From NCBI GenBank assembly GCA_003254925.1, contig QANZ01007430.1, forward strand, positions 108,248 through 172,247: 64,000 bases of DNA, in the 5' to 3' direction. The position numbers and the translations under genes are program-made. Every line of letters begins with the position of its first letter. The first letter of the stretch is position 1. Source of the DNA: Chamaecrista fasciculata. Lineage: Eukaryota; Streptophyta; Magnoliopsida; Fabales; Fabaceae. Under the pieces are notes generated by a model. The model saw only the letters and a program-made list of their open reading frames with translations, had not been told where the DNA came from and did no database searches. Shown here in pieces: positions 30,570 to 44,110 of the stretch.

Positions 30570-32635
30570 TGTTGGGAATCCTAGGCGCCTAAAGCAGCGG
30601 AAGCAAAGATAAAAAAACGATAAAATTAAACGCCTAGGTCCTAGAATTCCCGAACGGATCCGCTAGCAGAATTTAAAACTTTTAGATAGTGGTATACCTC
30701 ACGAGTTTCAATCTGATGGTTGAACAAGGCGAATCCAAGGAGCCCACTCCCAGCGTTCTCCCTCTGCCAGTAATCCACACGAACAGTTTCTTTGAACACC
30801 GAGGTGCTAGCCTTCAGTTCTTTTCTCCAAAAGAACTAGGGACCAATCTACAGACCTCTGAACTCAAGAACTCCTTTTTGAAACAGCAATTGAGGTGGCG
30901 CTTAGAAGAAACCCCCCACAAGAACTCCTTCTTGCCTTTTCTTCTCTCACAAACCCTAATTATGGAGCTTGATTGATTTTCCCTAACTCTTAGAGAAAAG
31001 TCGATTTTTCTCTCTCTTGGGTGCAAAGGTGCGATTTTCTCTCTCTCTTCTAGGAGGAAGAAAATCAAAACTAGGGTTGTACTTGCTTGTCAAGCATATG
31101 GGGCAAGTCGACTTGCCTTATATTTATAGACAAAAATTTGGTGATTTAATTATTCCTAAAATCAAGATATTCTGATAATATAATTATTTTAGGGCTTGAA
31201 TTTATAATTAAAATATTACCTTAATATTTTAATTCAAATTCAAACTGCAATCTTGGAAAATCAAATGAGAGATCAAATCTCTCATTGGGACCCACAAGAA
31301 GGCTCCATCTCCCTCTCCCTTTTCCTTGGAATTTTATAAATAAAAAACTTTCCTTAATTTATGATTTACCAAAGATTCTGAGAGGAGATCTCACCAAATC
31401 TGTTTGAATTCAAATCTTTTGATATCTCCATCAAATCTTTTGAATTCAAACTTATTATTTGAATTAATAAAACTATTTTATTTATCCAAATAACCTAAAT
31501 GAGGCGCCACCCTCATCATATTACTAGGGAATTTTATAATTCAATAATTTCTTAACTCTTAGGAACATTATCTGAATTATTTTCCCTAATATTTTAATTG
31601 TAAATAATTAATCCCCATTAATTATTAAACAGTTATTATATTTAAATTTGTCCCACAAATCTAAATATTATACATCTGTAGATCAATTAAGACAAGACCT
31701 AATGTCCCAGACATTTCCTCTGTGTCTTAAATCGTGCCGCCTGAGTGACCCACGAATTAACCCTAATTCGTGTCCCTTTCAAATGGTGTTCTGTTCCTGC
31801 TCGTGTGTGACCCAGCAGGCCCCACGTGAAGTTGGCAGCAGGTCATCCCCATGACCTACAAGTCGTGAGCGGACTCTAGCAAGCCATCACAACTACCCAA
31901 AACACGTGAGTTATCGTTTTTACCAAAACGACTTAACCTCAGTACCTCCGTGTCAGAGATCCTATTGTCCTACGATATCTTGGTCATGGACTAGGCACAG
32001 GAAAGTCATCCATAATCCAAACCACAACTTTCTCGATTCTCTGAGTAAGTCCCAATTCTTGAGTGGCCACTCTTTTTCCTGGACAGACTCATTGAGGGCG
32101 CCAGTTAGATATCTCTCATCTAAAGAGGGACAAAATCCCATTTTGGCCAATCCACATTCCTCAGCACGGCAATCAACCAAACTCGTACTTAGCCCTTATG
32201 GCTACCTTGTTACGGGCAGCGTTAGACTAAGCCAAAGTTTGACAACTGCAACGCCGGAATAATGATGACCTCAGGTCTAAGGTATCGCTACAGGCGTACA
32301 AGGAGAGGCAAGCTGATGACTCAACCCATGTAGGACTCTCCGAGTCAGTCCAGCAACTCGTAACCACCTTACGTAATTGCACCATGACTCTCGTCCCAGC
32401 ATCTAGTGCATGCATCTCATGCACCGAGGTCATGCTAGTCTTAGTTCATTTTCGTTCCCACGAAAACAATCGACCAGGGACAAATTTAGATTAATTATCT
32501 CATAATTAATCATGGACGTTATCATAGTAAACATGCTAATAACATGATAACACATTAATTTATCTTCCATAAATTAATAATATGTTCACAACATATTTAC
32601 ATAAAACGATTGGCCCTAGGGCACAATCTCCAACA
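30570..32635 (-). repeat. Long terminal repeat of the Copia element
   Basis: Bounded by TGTTG/CAACA. The right edge abuts the rbcL fragment exactly, so GCTAA (32636-32640) would be the target duplication; the left partner is lost with the truncated 3' end. Short plus-strand frames within it are not genes. Confidence 0.75.
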
Positions 32636-34530
<1,895 letters not shown>

Positions 34531-35648
34531 CACGTATGGTAGTTGCCTTATTCAGTAACTAGACAATGTTTAAGAATCCTATTTATGTTAACTTTACCTT
34601 TATTGTGTTTATAGACATATTTTCATTGTTATATGTCGACTTGATGGTAATTTTATATGATTATATTCATGAATATATGTTTTCTTCATTTATGTGCAAT
34701 CTGACATTAAGTTTGGCTTTCTACTGCAGGAAACAGACATGATTGGCAAACTTTAGTCATATATGAGTCCCAACAACTTTAGAAAAATATGTGGTCGAAG
34801 TGTGCGATGGTTGGCAATCTCTATTTGGTGGACTCACATGATATTTTTATTTGTACATAATGGACTATTAAATATTTATAATTAGCCCAATTAATTAATT
34901 GATCTCATTATTATTATTTATGGAATAATTATATTGTTTTATGATAACCAATTTAAATTGGATTCAATTAATCTCTCAAATTGAATTCTGCTAGCTTTAA
35001 TTTCTTGTTACATTTTATCTCAAAAGGTATATATACCAATCCCGTTATATATACATATTACATACAGAACCACGAATGAATTTATAGCTAAAATAACTAA
35101 TTCACAAATTATATATAGTAAGAGAGAAATATATAGTACCTGAGTAATGAATAGAACTTAATTCCAAGTCCCATTCCCTCAAAGAATTGATGAAAAGTCA
35201 AAGCAGCCACAAGAGGCTTTATTGTTTTGGGACTCTGATATATGCGCCTAAAGAAATTCCTATTATCACATTATGAACAAGAATTCCAAGCTCCAACACC
35301 TGCATATAAATAAATTAGATACTCAACCTAGGCCAGTTCATCGATTCAATTCTTTCACATCCTACCAAAACTCATATGTATCAAATTATTATATATTGAA
35401 TTTTATATACATTGAAGTATATAATGACTAATTAGTAATGGTAAGACCTGAAAAAATAAAGCACAATTTGGAATTTTTCATCGTGAAGAGGTTGAATGAG
35501 AAGAGAATAATATATCTGTGGAGTATAGAAGATTATTATGAATAAAGATGCCTAACAGAAGAAGCACAAATTTTAATTTGACGATAGATGGATGGAGAAA
35601 CGAAGGCAGATAACAAATTTATAGGTATATTACCTTTGGTATGATATA
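34531..35648. other. No gene recognised
   Basis: AT-rich sequence without coding potential or obvious repeats. Confidence 0.5.
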
Positions 35649-36160
35649 GGCCAAAATCTCAAATTGATCCCTTATATATGAAGTGGATTTCAAATTGAAC
35701 CTTTATGTTTTATTTGTTTTAGATTGGTCTTACATTTTTCTATAATTTTTCAAATTAGTCCTCAAAATACTGAATATAGTCATATCTCTCTCGTTCCAAT
35801 TTTGACTATGAAGAATTTAGAGTTATAAGTTTCTTTTGACTAGTATTTTGGGGCCGTCAACTTCAAATCGAGTCTCGAAAGTAAATAACTCATTTCACTG
35901 TCAAACAAGAGAAATTGGTCATATCTCCCTCGTTTCAAGTTTAAGAATAACAATTTTGAAACTATGTGCAAACTCTTGAAGAGTTTTTTCTCTTCCCAGT
36001 TGAAATTGTTACTAAATAAAGTTAAATCGCATCTTGAAAATAGGTTTAGTATCAAGTTAAAAAATTATTAAAATATGTAAGACCAACTAAAACAAATAAA
36101 ACATAAAGGAGCAATTTGAAAGTCACCCCACACATAAATGATCAATTTGAAGTTTTGGCC
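35649..36160. mobile_element. Foldback (MITE-like) element
   Basis: GGCCAAAATCTCAAATTGAT...AACCTTTATGTTTTATTTGT at the left is complementary to ACAAATAAAACATAAAGGAG...ATCAATTTGAAGTTTTGGCC at the right. The core has CATATCTC(T/C)CTCGTT motifs also seen (as GAGAGATATGA) in the elements at 22.0 and 57.7 kb. Confidence 0.65.
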
Positions 36161-36399
36161 TATGTTAATATTATCACGATTGTTTGATGGGAAATATGTA
36201 AGTTGTAACACACAAACAATACTTTTTTTTACTTACTCCAATAGTACCTTTGTTATGCTATCTTTTGACGTATGTAGTGTAACAAAAGAAATCTTTTGAC
36301 ATTTGTTGTGTAACAAAATAAATTCTTTTTGACATATGTAGTGTAACAAAAAAAATTCTTTTCACGTATGTATAAAAAATGTATTCACAATTAAAAATT

Positions 36400-37350
36400 T
36401 TAAATTAATATGATTTAATTAAAATCTAAGCATCTTTTGTAATTGCATTGAAAGATACATGTTTTTAAAATGCGAGTGAATTATTTGTCTATTAAAAATG
36501 TTGTGGATAAATACCTTATTTAAGATTGTTGAGCATCTAGAAATATCGAAATGTAAAAAATAGAAAAAGGAAAAGAAAACATATATCATACATAAAAGAA
36601 AGTAAAGCAATATTGTCATTTAACTGAAATCGTTGTTAGATCCATTATCGCTATCTAGCTAAATTAATAATTCAATCCAACGTCATTATCTAGTTATTAT
36701 TTTCGTTTGATCCAATATATAGCTAATATAGTCGTTTTTTTTTGGCCAAAGCTAATATAGTCGTTTGATTCAATGTCGTTGTCTTAATTTTATTCAACTT
36801 TACATAAAAGAAAGTAATGCAATGTTGTTGTTTATAGCTAAATTCGTTGTTTGATCTGATATCATTATCTAGCTAAAATAATAGTCTATTTAAATATCAT
36901 TATCTAGTTACTATTGTCGTTTGATTCACTATCGTTATTTAGCTACTATCGTCATTTGATCCAATGTCGTTGTCTTGATTATATTTTATTGAACTATATA
37001 TAAGTGTGGTAACCAAAAGACAAATCAACATTTACATTTTTGTAACAAAAAAAAAATACACCATGTGTTTTGACAAGGGAAAGGAAGATGAAGAGGAAGA
37101 GGAAAATGATGCATCATATATGAGGCTTATATATCTATCTCTATCAAATCAATGATGTACCAAAGGTATATCTCTCTATATAAATATATTTCAATTGGTG
37201 TATTATTTGTGTCCTATTATCTCTTCTATGTTATATGAGTGTTCAAAATCGAACTAAATTAATCTTAGCAAATTTTATATCAAAGTCTTCCAAACAAGGT
37301 TTATATACGTTGCACTCTTAAAAATGTGCAGTATCTACAATTGATCACAT
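36400..37350 (+). repeat. Promoter-like dispersed repeat, copy 1
   Basis: First of four related copies (others 40020-40275, 47130-48065, 59110-59578). Order: AATTATTTGTCTATT..., TTGAGCATCTAGAAATATC, CATAAAAGAAAGTAAAGCAA, an array of short degenerate units (TGATCCAATATCGTTATCTAGCT-like, two halves about 210 bp apart), TATA-like ACTATATATAAG (36993), GTGGTAACCAAAAGACAA, then ACACCATGTGTTTTGACAAG with ATG at 37063 and GATGCATCATATATGAGGCT. The short frame after the ATG differs between copies. Confidence 0.7.
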
Positions 37351-37404
37351 TTAAAGATATATGTGGTGAGTTCTATGGTAGGTATATAATCTTGGGCCAT
37401 TTGC

Positions 37405-37965
37405 TTTGTTTTTACAGGAACATGGGAATGAGGCCCAGTACACAATGCCTGAGTCTCCACAACAAAATGGAGTTACTGAAAGACATAATCGGACTTTGAT
37501 GGACATGGTGAGGAGTATGACAAGCTACGTACTCCACTTTGCCAGAATTTTTATGGCGTGATGCCCTTAAGACAGCGGCATATATTTTGAACCAAGTCCT
37601 AAGCAAGTCAGTTGAGAAGACTCCGTTTGACCTCTTCACAGGAAATAAGCCTAGTCTGAGGCATTTTCGAGTATGGGGATATAGGTTAGAGGTTAAACCT
37701 TACAATCCTCAGCTCAATAAACTTGATTCTCGGGCTGTCACAGGATTCTTCATTGGTTATTGTACAGAATCAATGTGATGCAGATTTTATTGTCCTAATT
37801 ACTTTACAAGGATGATTGAATCTGATAGAGCCTTTAATTTTGAGGATGACTCAGATTGTGGGAGTCATGTTCCTAGAGTCATTGATCTGCATAATGAAGA
37901 TATCTTATTGCCATTGTCATCTCATTCTACCCCATCTGTTATTCCTGTTTCAGTTGTGGATTCAA
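37405..37965 (+). pseudogene. Copia pol (integrase C-terminal region) fragment
   Basis: TMPESPQQNGVTERHNRTLM then DMVRSMTSY is the integrase catalytic-core end (SPQQNGVxER with its Glu). After a one-base frameshift near 37530 it continues [60 protein letters not shown]; a TGA at 37776 interrupts it, then CRFYCPNYFTRMIESDRAFN. This is a degenerate Ty1/Copia integrase fragment without RT, RNase H or LTRs nearby. It lies directly after promoter-like copy 1. Confidence 0.9.
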
Positions 37966-38014
37966 CAATAAAAGGATACAACATACAACATTATAATCTC
38001 ATCCACAAAAGGGA

Positions 38015-38480
38015 AAGGTGAGCCAAGAAAGGGGCTATATAAGGGAAACTGGGAAACAGATCCTCTTTGTTTCCTCTCTCTCAATTTCTCTCCATTTCCA
38101 TGAATCATAGCCATTAAATAAATCTCATGGCTCCAGTCTTGATCACATCATCTTGTCTCTACAGAACTCACCGTTTCAACCAAAATGAAATAGTGCGTTT
38201 CATATTCCCAACCATTGTGAAACCAAGCATTTCAAAATGTGGCCTTTGAACTTTTGAATTCTAACCCATGTTTTGGTTGTTATTTGTGTGAGGCTTTCTT
38301 CCACCATTACAAAATCCTAATCATTTCAATCAGCATTCTATTTTCAAAATCATTTCAGCAAGTCAAGCATTTGCAAACCCGCTTGAAAAGAGGAAAGCCA
38401 CTCATTGCGAAGTATTTTTACCAGATATATGCTCCACTTGCAATTGTGATATCATCTTATTCTCAAAATTAGTAATATGA
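38015..38480 (+). other. Gene-like segment of unknown identity
   Basis: A TATA-like GCTATATAAGG (38024) is followed by a CT-rich leader and ATG at 38128 opening 40 codons (MAPVLITSSCLYRTHRFNQN, then EIVRFIFPTIVKPSISKCGL), a composition like a plastid transit peptide. Further on, TTTCAG (about 38357) looks like an acceptor for SQAFANPLEKRKATHCEVFL, open to a TGA near 38477. I cannot name it; it may be the decayed 5' end of a nuclear gene for a plastid protein, or chance. Confidence 0.25.
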
Positions 38481-40019
38481 TACATTGCAGCTAGTCCCCT
38501 ATATCTTTTAAAAACAAAATACATAACATTATTTCTTCGTTCTTTCCTTTTTACACACGCAACACATGAACAAACGAGACACAAAGAGGGTGAGAAAGAA
38601 AATTAATTAATCACTGTACACATTAGGAAGAAGAAAAAAAGAAATATGAATCATTGAATTGTATAATTAATACACATAATTCATTGATTGCAATAGATAA
38701 CGGTTCTTTAAACATCTGTCAAGCAGAAATTCTTATACTAGTCTATCAATTATTAGTAATACTCAATACTCCAATAGATACTTTTCTCTTTGGCCTCCTC
38801 TAAAGTCTTTAGCATCCGTGTAGAGTTTACACTTTAGATATCTCATCACTTCAACCTTTGGTGTAGATTTTCCCATCTCCTCATTATTACATAGTAAGTT
38901 ACAACTATAAAAGGCAAGCAAAGCAAACTGCAAATTGCATGATATCAACAGTATTAACAGGTTTAAATTGAAAATTTTCAAGTAAAAGGAAAAAAATGAC
39001 AAAACAAAACAAGAAAGAGTCTAACAAGAAATGTCAAGTTCGTTATCATTATCATCAATAATTCACAGTACGTGGAATCCAAAGAGCCAGCTACTAAGAG
39101 TGCAAAGGAAAATAGCCTCAACTTTAGTAAGGATAGATTGTTGAGGTTAGAAATCAAAAGAAAGAAAACAATAATCAGTAATCACTATGATTTGCTCGAC
39201 AACTAATTACAAACACCATAAACTTATTTGCTTGACGGGCACAACTAACAAATTGGAGATATCATGCAAAACTAATTAACGGACCACTTGCTCAAGAATT
39301 CTGATTATAATTGTAGCATCTATTATTTCTTGATACAAGATATATAAAGCAAAAAACATATGGCGTATTGGTCCTTTGAAAGAGGAATATAGAAAACAGT
39401 CAAACCACGATGGTCCGAGCTCCGAACTAAACGCAACGTTCAAGAACACAACCTTTTGATTAAACATCAGTAAGACAAATTGAAAATCAACAAATGCAAA
39501 TGGATTATCCAAGGAATCAACGAATAACACTATAACAACGAATAGATAGACAATCAAGCATTTAGGCAAAGCAAAACTGAACCTCGATACAGACCAACAA
39601 CTCTCGATGATGACAATATCAACAAATTGAATCCCTAAACCCATTCAAGTTTTTAGGAGTCACAATGATGTTGGTTATGTAGTACTTGCTAGCAGTGGTT
39701 AACTTGAGACTTAGAGTATTCTGTTGGTGCTATTTCCTAATTCCATTACTTTTATTTGACATTTGCTTAATATAAAAAAAAAAAAACTCAAAATGCACTT
39801 TTGGCGTCTTTTATTTGAGGTAAATTGTAATTCAGTCATTTTAATTTTGAGTGTAATTTAACCTCTTCACGATTCGAATTAGGTATACAAATGATTAGTC
39901 AAGAGCAACTAGTAGTTTTGTATTTATAATATTTAGACTTCAATCGAAAGAAATATGATTGGTTTCGTTCATTTGACTTTGGAACAAGCCATCCATTTTT
40001 TAAGCTCAATTTGACTTTT
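38481..40019. other. No gene recognised
   Basis: AT-rich sequence. The minus-strand frame at 39276-39644 shows no domain or start context; I see no repeats of note. Confidence 0.5.
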
Positions 40020-40275
40020 TTTTTTTATTGAAAATGTTTTAAATAAATACCCTAATTAAGATAGTGGAACATCTATAAATATAGAAATGTAAAAAAAAAT
40101 AGGAAAACAAATAAATAAAACAATAGCTTTATTTAGCCAAAATCATAATTTGATCTCTTGTCGTTGTCTAACTAAACCCGTAGTTTGATTGAAAATTGTT
40201 GTCGTTGTCTTAATTTTATTTAACTATATATAAATGTGGTAACCTACAAGAAATTCAACACTCACATTTTCTTAA
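40020..40275 (+). repeat. Promoter-like dispersed repeat, copy 2 (short)
   Basis: Contains ATTGAAAATGTTTTAAATAA, ATACCCTAATTAAGAT, GTCGTTGTCTTAATTTTATT, TATA-like ACTATATATAAATG (about 40223), TGGTAACCTACAAGAAATTCAACACTCACATTTTC. The short-unit array is reduced and the ATG region is not conserved (ATCATAGATT). Confidence 0.6.
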
Positions 40276-41468
40276 AAGATATCATAGATTGCGAAATAGC
40301 ACTTTTAGTCATTAATTCTGTGCATCACCATGGTACAAACCTTAACACATTACTTCGTACATGGCATCCAGTTTGACATTGGCAAGTAGAGCTTCATAAG
40401 GCAAGGAGATTTGTTCCACTATAAGCTCACAAGGCATTTGATATAATTTGGGACTCAAGATAGAGTTGTACTTAAAGTACACTTCCACAAACTATCCATA
40501 CCTATACTAAGCCCAAAATGATTACTCTTCGCAATAGAGTAAAAGTCTTAATGGGTTATCGAAAAACTCACTGTAAGACTTGCTTCATCGCACATAGACG
40601 TCCTCAACAAAGGAGAGACACTCCTAACAACATTACTAAACCTAAAGACATAGAAGAATGAGGAATCAACATAGAATAACTCGAGACATCCTAAGTATTC
40701 TCATAATGTCAGCTTAATTAGATCACCGTTATGCCCGGAATTCATAAAGATGACCAAGATGACACTTGATACCAGTAAAAGCTCCACTAGACTTAGCGAA
40801 AAGCAGGCTCTGATACCAAATTTATCACGACCCCCCCCCCCTCAGGAGGCACGTGACCAGCACGGACAGGGGCCAATCCAATGCCGTAAGCCTACCCACA
40901 ATCAATTCATATCAAGTAACCTAACATCAACCTAACAATCAGCAATATACGAACATACATTTAACAATACTCAGACATTCATAATCTCGTCATTCATATG
41001 CATACTTCCGTCGGCCTTTCAATTTAGAATATCATCAATCAATGCAACACTGTCTCATAATATCAAATGGAAATTCAACGTCAATCAATTCATTGCATTA
41101 GCGAGTCAAACAGAAAAATAAACACACAACCCTAAATCCTCTCCCAAAGTGCTAGTGGAGCTGATATGCTAAAATTCGATACAAGTTTACTCAAGAAGAT
41201 AAAATACCCACACGAATGATGACGCATGTTTTTGGTTAGCTCTCGCTCGGAGCATAAGTAGTGGCTAATCGTAGACCTGCATCTGAAAAGTTTCAAACAC
41301 GGGGTGAGTCGAAAACCAGTTAGCGGCCAACTCATCCCAGTCGTGGTGTAGGGCACTACCATGTAGAGAAAGGGATCACCAACAATATTTGCACGGACCA
41401 ACAATAAACAATTCTTATAATAACATTCATTTCACTATACTAATCCAATAAAGACAACAATTTAAATA

Positions 41469-43323
41469 GGGTAAATTGCAGTTTGGTACCCTGTGGTTAG
41501 GGGCGGTTCCACTTTGGTACCCTAAAAGAAAAATTTTTGCAGTTTGGTGCCCCGTGGTTTGCTCCATTAGTGAATTGGTCCCCTGTGCTTTATTTTCGTT
41601 AGGATTTAACGGAAAATGTGATTTTCACCACCTTAAAATGTCAAAAACCTCCCAACAAGACTTTTCTTATGCGTTTAAGTCCTTTCCCTTTACTAAAAGG
41701 GATCAAAACATAAAGAAAACAGAAACTAAAGAGTACATTATGTAATTTTACTGTTGACTTGAAATTAATTATAAAAGGGTCTTTAGAATTCTAATATTAC
41801 AGAATTTTCTCCTTTTCATAAGATTTCTTTTGAATAGGTCCTGATTTAATTACACTTTAATCCCAAAAGTTTATGATCTTTATCAAAATAGTCCTTAGAA
41901 CCTCAAAAGACAAATGAGCATCTATGATTTATCAAAAAAATCCCCATATTCAGCTACCAGAAGCTGAAATTTTCATTCAAGTACAATACAAACAAATCAA
42001 TACCCCAAATTATTCCAAAATAAGCCCCACAAATTTCATTCAAGTACACTACAAACAAATCAAAACCCCCAATTTTTTCCAAAATCAAGCCCCACAAATT
42101 TCATTCAAGTACACTACAAACAAATCAAAACCCCCAAATTTCATTCAAGTACCTCCTCCTTCTTCTTCCCCAAATCCGCACTCCCTCACCTAAAATCCAA
42201 AACCCTAATCCCCAAAATCTGCAACCAAATCAGTGAGCTCCGGAAGAACTCCGAAGTAATGCTTCCACATAGAGTCATCCCTCCCTCTCTCTCGCACCAA
42301 GAACAGAGCAACCAACACCCAGGGCTTCAATCCGCTACAGACGTTCCCGATTTCAGAAGCTGCGATGGCATCGGGGATGATCCAGAGCCTCTTGGTGACC
42401 TGCAAAACGACATCGTTTCGGGAGATGTCCCTCAGCGCGACCAAGCCGAGGCCCTCGGGCACGATTCCGGACTTCACGGGCGTCTTGGAAGAGATGACGC
42501 CTTTGTCCAATAGCCACTGCCAGAAGGTGTGGATAGCAGGAGGCAACAACGTGTCGATTTCTAGAGAAGCCACAGATTTAGCGGAGAGAGGTTTTCTCAG
42601 GTGAGGGAGTGGGGATTTTGGGAAGAAGAAGGAGGAGGTACTTGAATGAAATTTGGGGGTTTTGATTTGTTTGTAGTGTACTTGAATAAAATTTGTGGGG
42701 CTTGATTTTGAAAAAATTTGGGGGGGTTTTGATTTGTTTGTAGTGTACTTGAATGAAATTTGTGGGGCTTGATTTTGGAAACATTTTGGGTTTTAATTTG
42801 TTTGTAGTGTACTTGAATGAAAATTTTAGCTTCTGGTAGTTGAATATGGGGATTTTTTGATAAATCATAGATGGTCATTTGTCTTTTGAGGTTCTAAGAA
42901 CTATTTTGATAAAGATCATAAACTTTTGGGATTAAAGTGTAATTAAATCAGGACCTATTCAAAAGAAATCTTATGAAAAGGGAAAAATTCTGTAATATTA
43001 AAATTCTAAAGACCCTTTTATAATTAATTTCAACTCAACAGTAAAATTACATAATGTACTTTTTAGTTTCTGTTTTCTTTATGTTTTGATCCCTTTTAGT
43101 AAAGGGAAAGGATTTAAACGCATAAGAGAAGACTTGTTGGGAGGTTTTTGACATTTTAAGGTGGTTAAAATCACATTTGCCGTTAAATCCTAACGGAAAT
43201 AAAGCACAGGGGACCAATTCGCTAACGGAGCAAACCACAGGGCACCAAATTGCAAAAATTTTTCTTTCAGGGTACCAAAGTGGAACCGCCCCTAACTACA
43301 GGGTACCAAACTGCAATTTACCC
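41469..43323 (-). mobile_element. Pack-MULE with Rubisco/aldolase methyltransferase fragment
   Basis: Terminal inverted repeats of about 720 bp (GGGTAAATTGCAGTTTGGTA ... complementary end) are flanked by a perfect 9-bp duplication ATTTAAATA (41460-41468 and 43324-43332), so insertion by a Mutator-like transposase is well supported. The arms hold repeated CCCCACAAATTTCATTCAAG / TACACTACAAACAAATCAAA units. The core (about 42195-42600) carries the methyltransferase segment. There is no transposase. Nested inside a Gypsy LTR, so younger than it. A relative without this cargo lies at 48.2-50.3 kb. Confidence 0.9.
42205..42573 (-). pseudogene. LSMT-L: Captured N-terminal SET-region fragment of chloroplast LSMT
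   Basis: Uninterrupted 122-codon frame, ATG at 42573 to TAG at 42205: PPAIHTFWQWLLDKGVISSK, TPVKSGIVPEGLGLVALRDI, SRNDVVLQVTKRLWIIPDAI, AASEIGNVCSGLKPWVLVAL, FLVRERGRDDSMWKHYFGVL, PELTD. This is the start of the mature region of Rubisco large-subunit / fructose-bisphosphate aldolase lysine N-methyltransferase, normally about 480-500 residues; only the first part of the SET region (GLGLVA...) is here. The last residues after PELTD come from the element arm. No transit peptide precedes the ATG. The frame is intact, so it could be translated, but it lacks the catalytic end. Confidence 0.85.
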
Positions 43324-43882
43324 ATTTAAATATAATGCGAATTAGCAAGCAGGATCACTTAAGTAATTTAAGATTTATAGCCGTTAAAGGTTCCATGATG
43401 AAATTATATAAAATTCTTGAGTGAGAAGGGTCATAAAGGGTTTAAGGATCAATTGAAACTATCATAACATTGAAGAGATTGTCTTCTTCAACATATTTCT
43501 GGAAATAAAACTTTAGTAAAGAGTAAGGTTACTTCTTGCAATACTTCTTGCAATACGATAGCAATCCAATACTACTTTTCCAGCGTAAAAGATAGTGAAA
43601 AAAATTAAATATCGATAATATTAGTATTCAACATCATAAAATCGTCAATCTTTTAGCAATTGCAATGTCGATTCAACAAATTTTTACCAGTAATCGATTT
43701 ATAAGCAAGTAAAGTTTCAATGTAAACCAGTTCATGAAAACCATTAATTTATAAGCAAGTAAAGGCTCAATGCAAAACAAGATTCAACAATTAATTCACC
43801 ACCAATCACAAGTAACACGCAATTATGATATTTCAAGTCTACCTCCACTCATGAGGGAATCACACACAACATCACCTCAAGT

Positions 43883-44110
43883 TCTCAACCCGTGGGGACC
43901 GTACACAGTTTCTCGCCCATCGAAAGCGCACACAGCATTATCTCAACCTGTGGGGACCGCACACGGCTTATGTCACCCATCAAGAGTGCACAAAGCATTA
44001 TCTCAACCTGTGGCGACCACAAACAGCTTTTCACCCATCGAGATCGCACAAAGCATTATCTCAACCCGTGGGGAGCGCACACAACTTCTCACCCATCAGG
44101 AGCGCACACA
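43883..44110. repeat. 59-bp tandem array within the LTR
   Basis: CTCAACC(C/T)GTGGGGACCG...CCCATC(A/G)A(A/G)A starts at 43883, 43942, 44002 and 44060 (58-60 bp apart). Four copies, with GCACACA-rich ends. Confidence 0.85.

Larger units (their letters stand above)
28898..32635 (-). mobile_element. Copia-type LTR retrotransposon, 3'-truncated
   Basis: Read on the minus strand: LTR 32635-30570 (2066 bp, TGTTGGAGATTG...GGATTCCCAACA), one spacer base, PBS TGGTATCAGAGCCAC (30568-30554, complementary to the initiator-Met tRNA 3' end), an untranslated leader of about 1.5 kb, then a gag start at 29000. Gag is cut after about 34 codons. The leader contains three copies of GTCGCGTAGGCGATCA-like sequence (about 29123, 29387, 29486). 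No pol and no second LTR are present. Confidence 0.8.
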
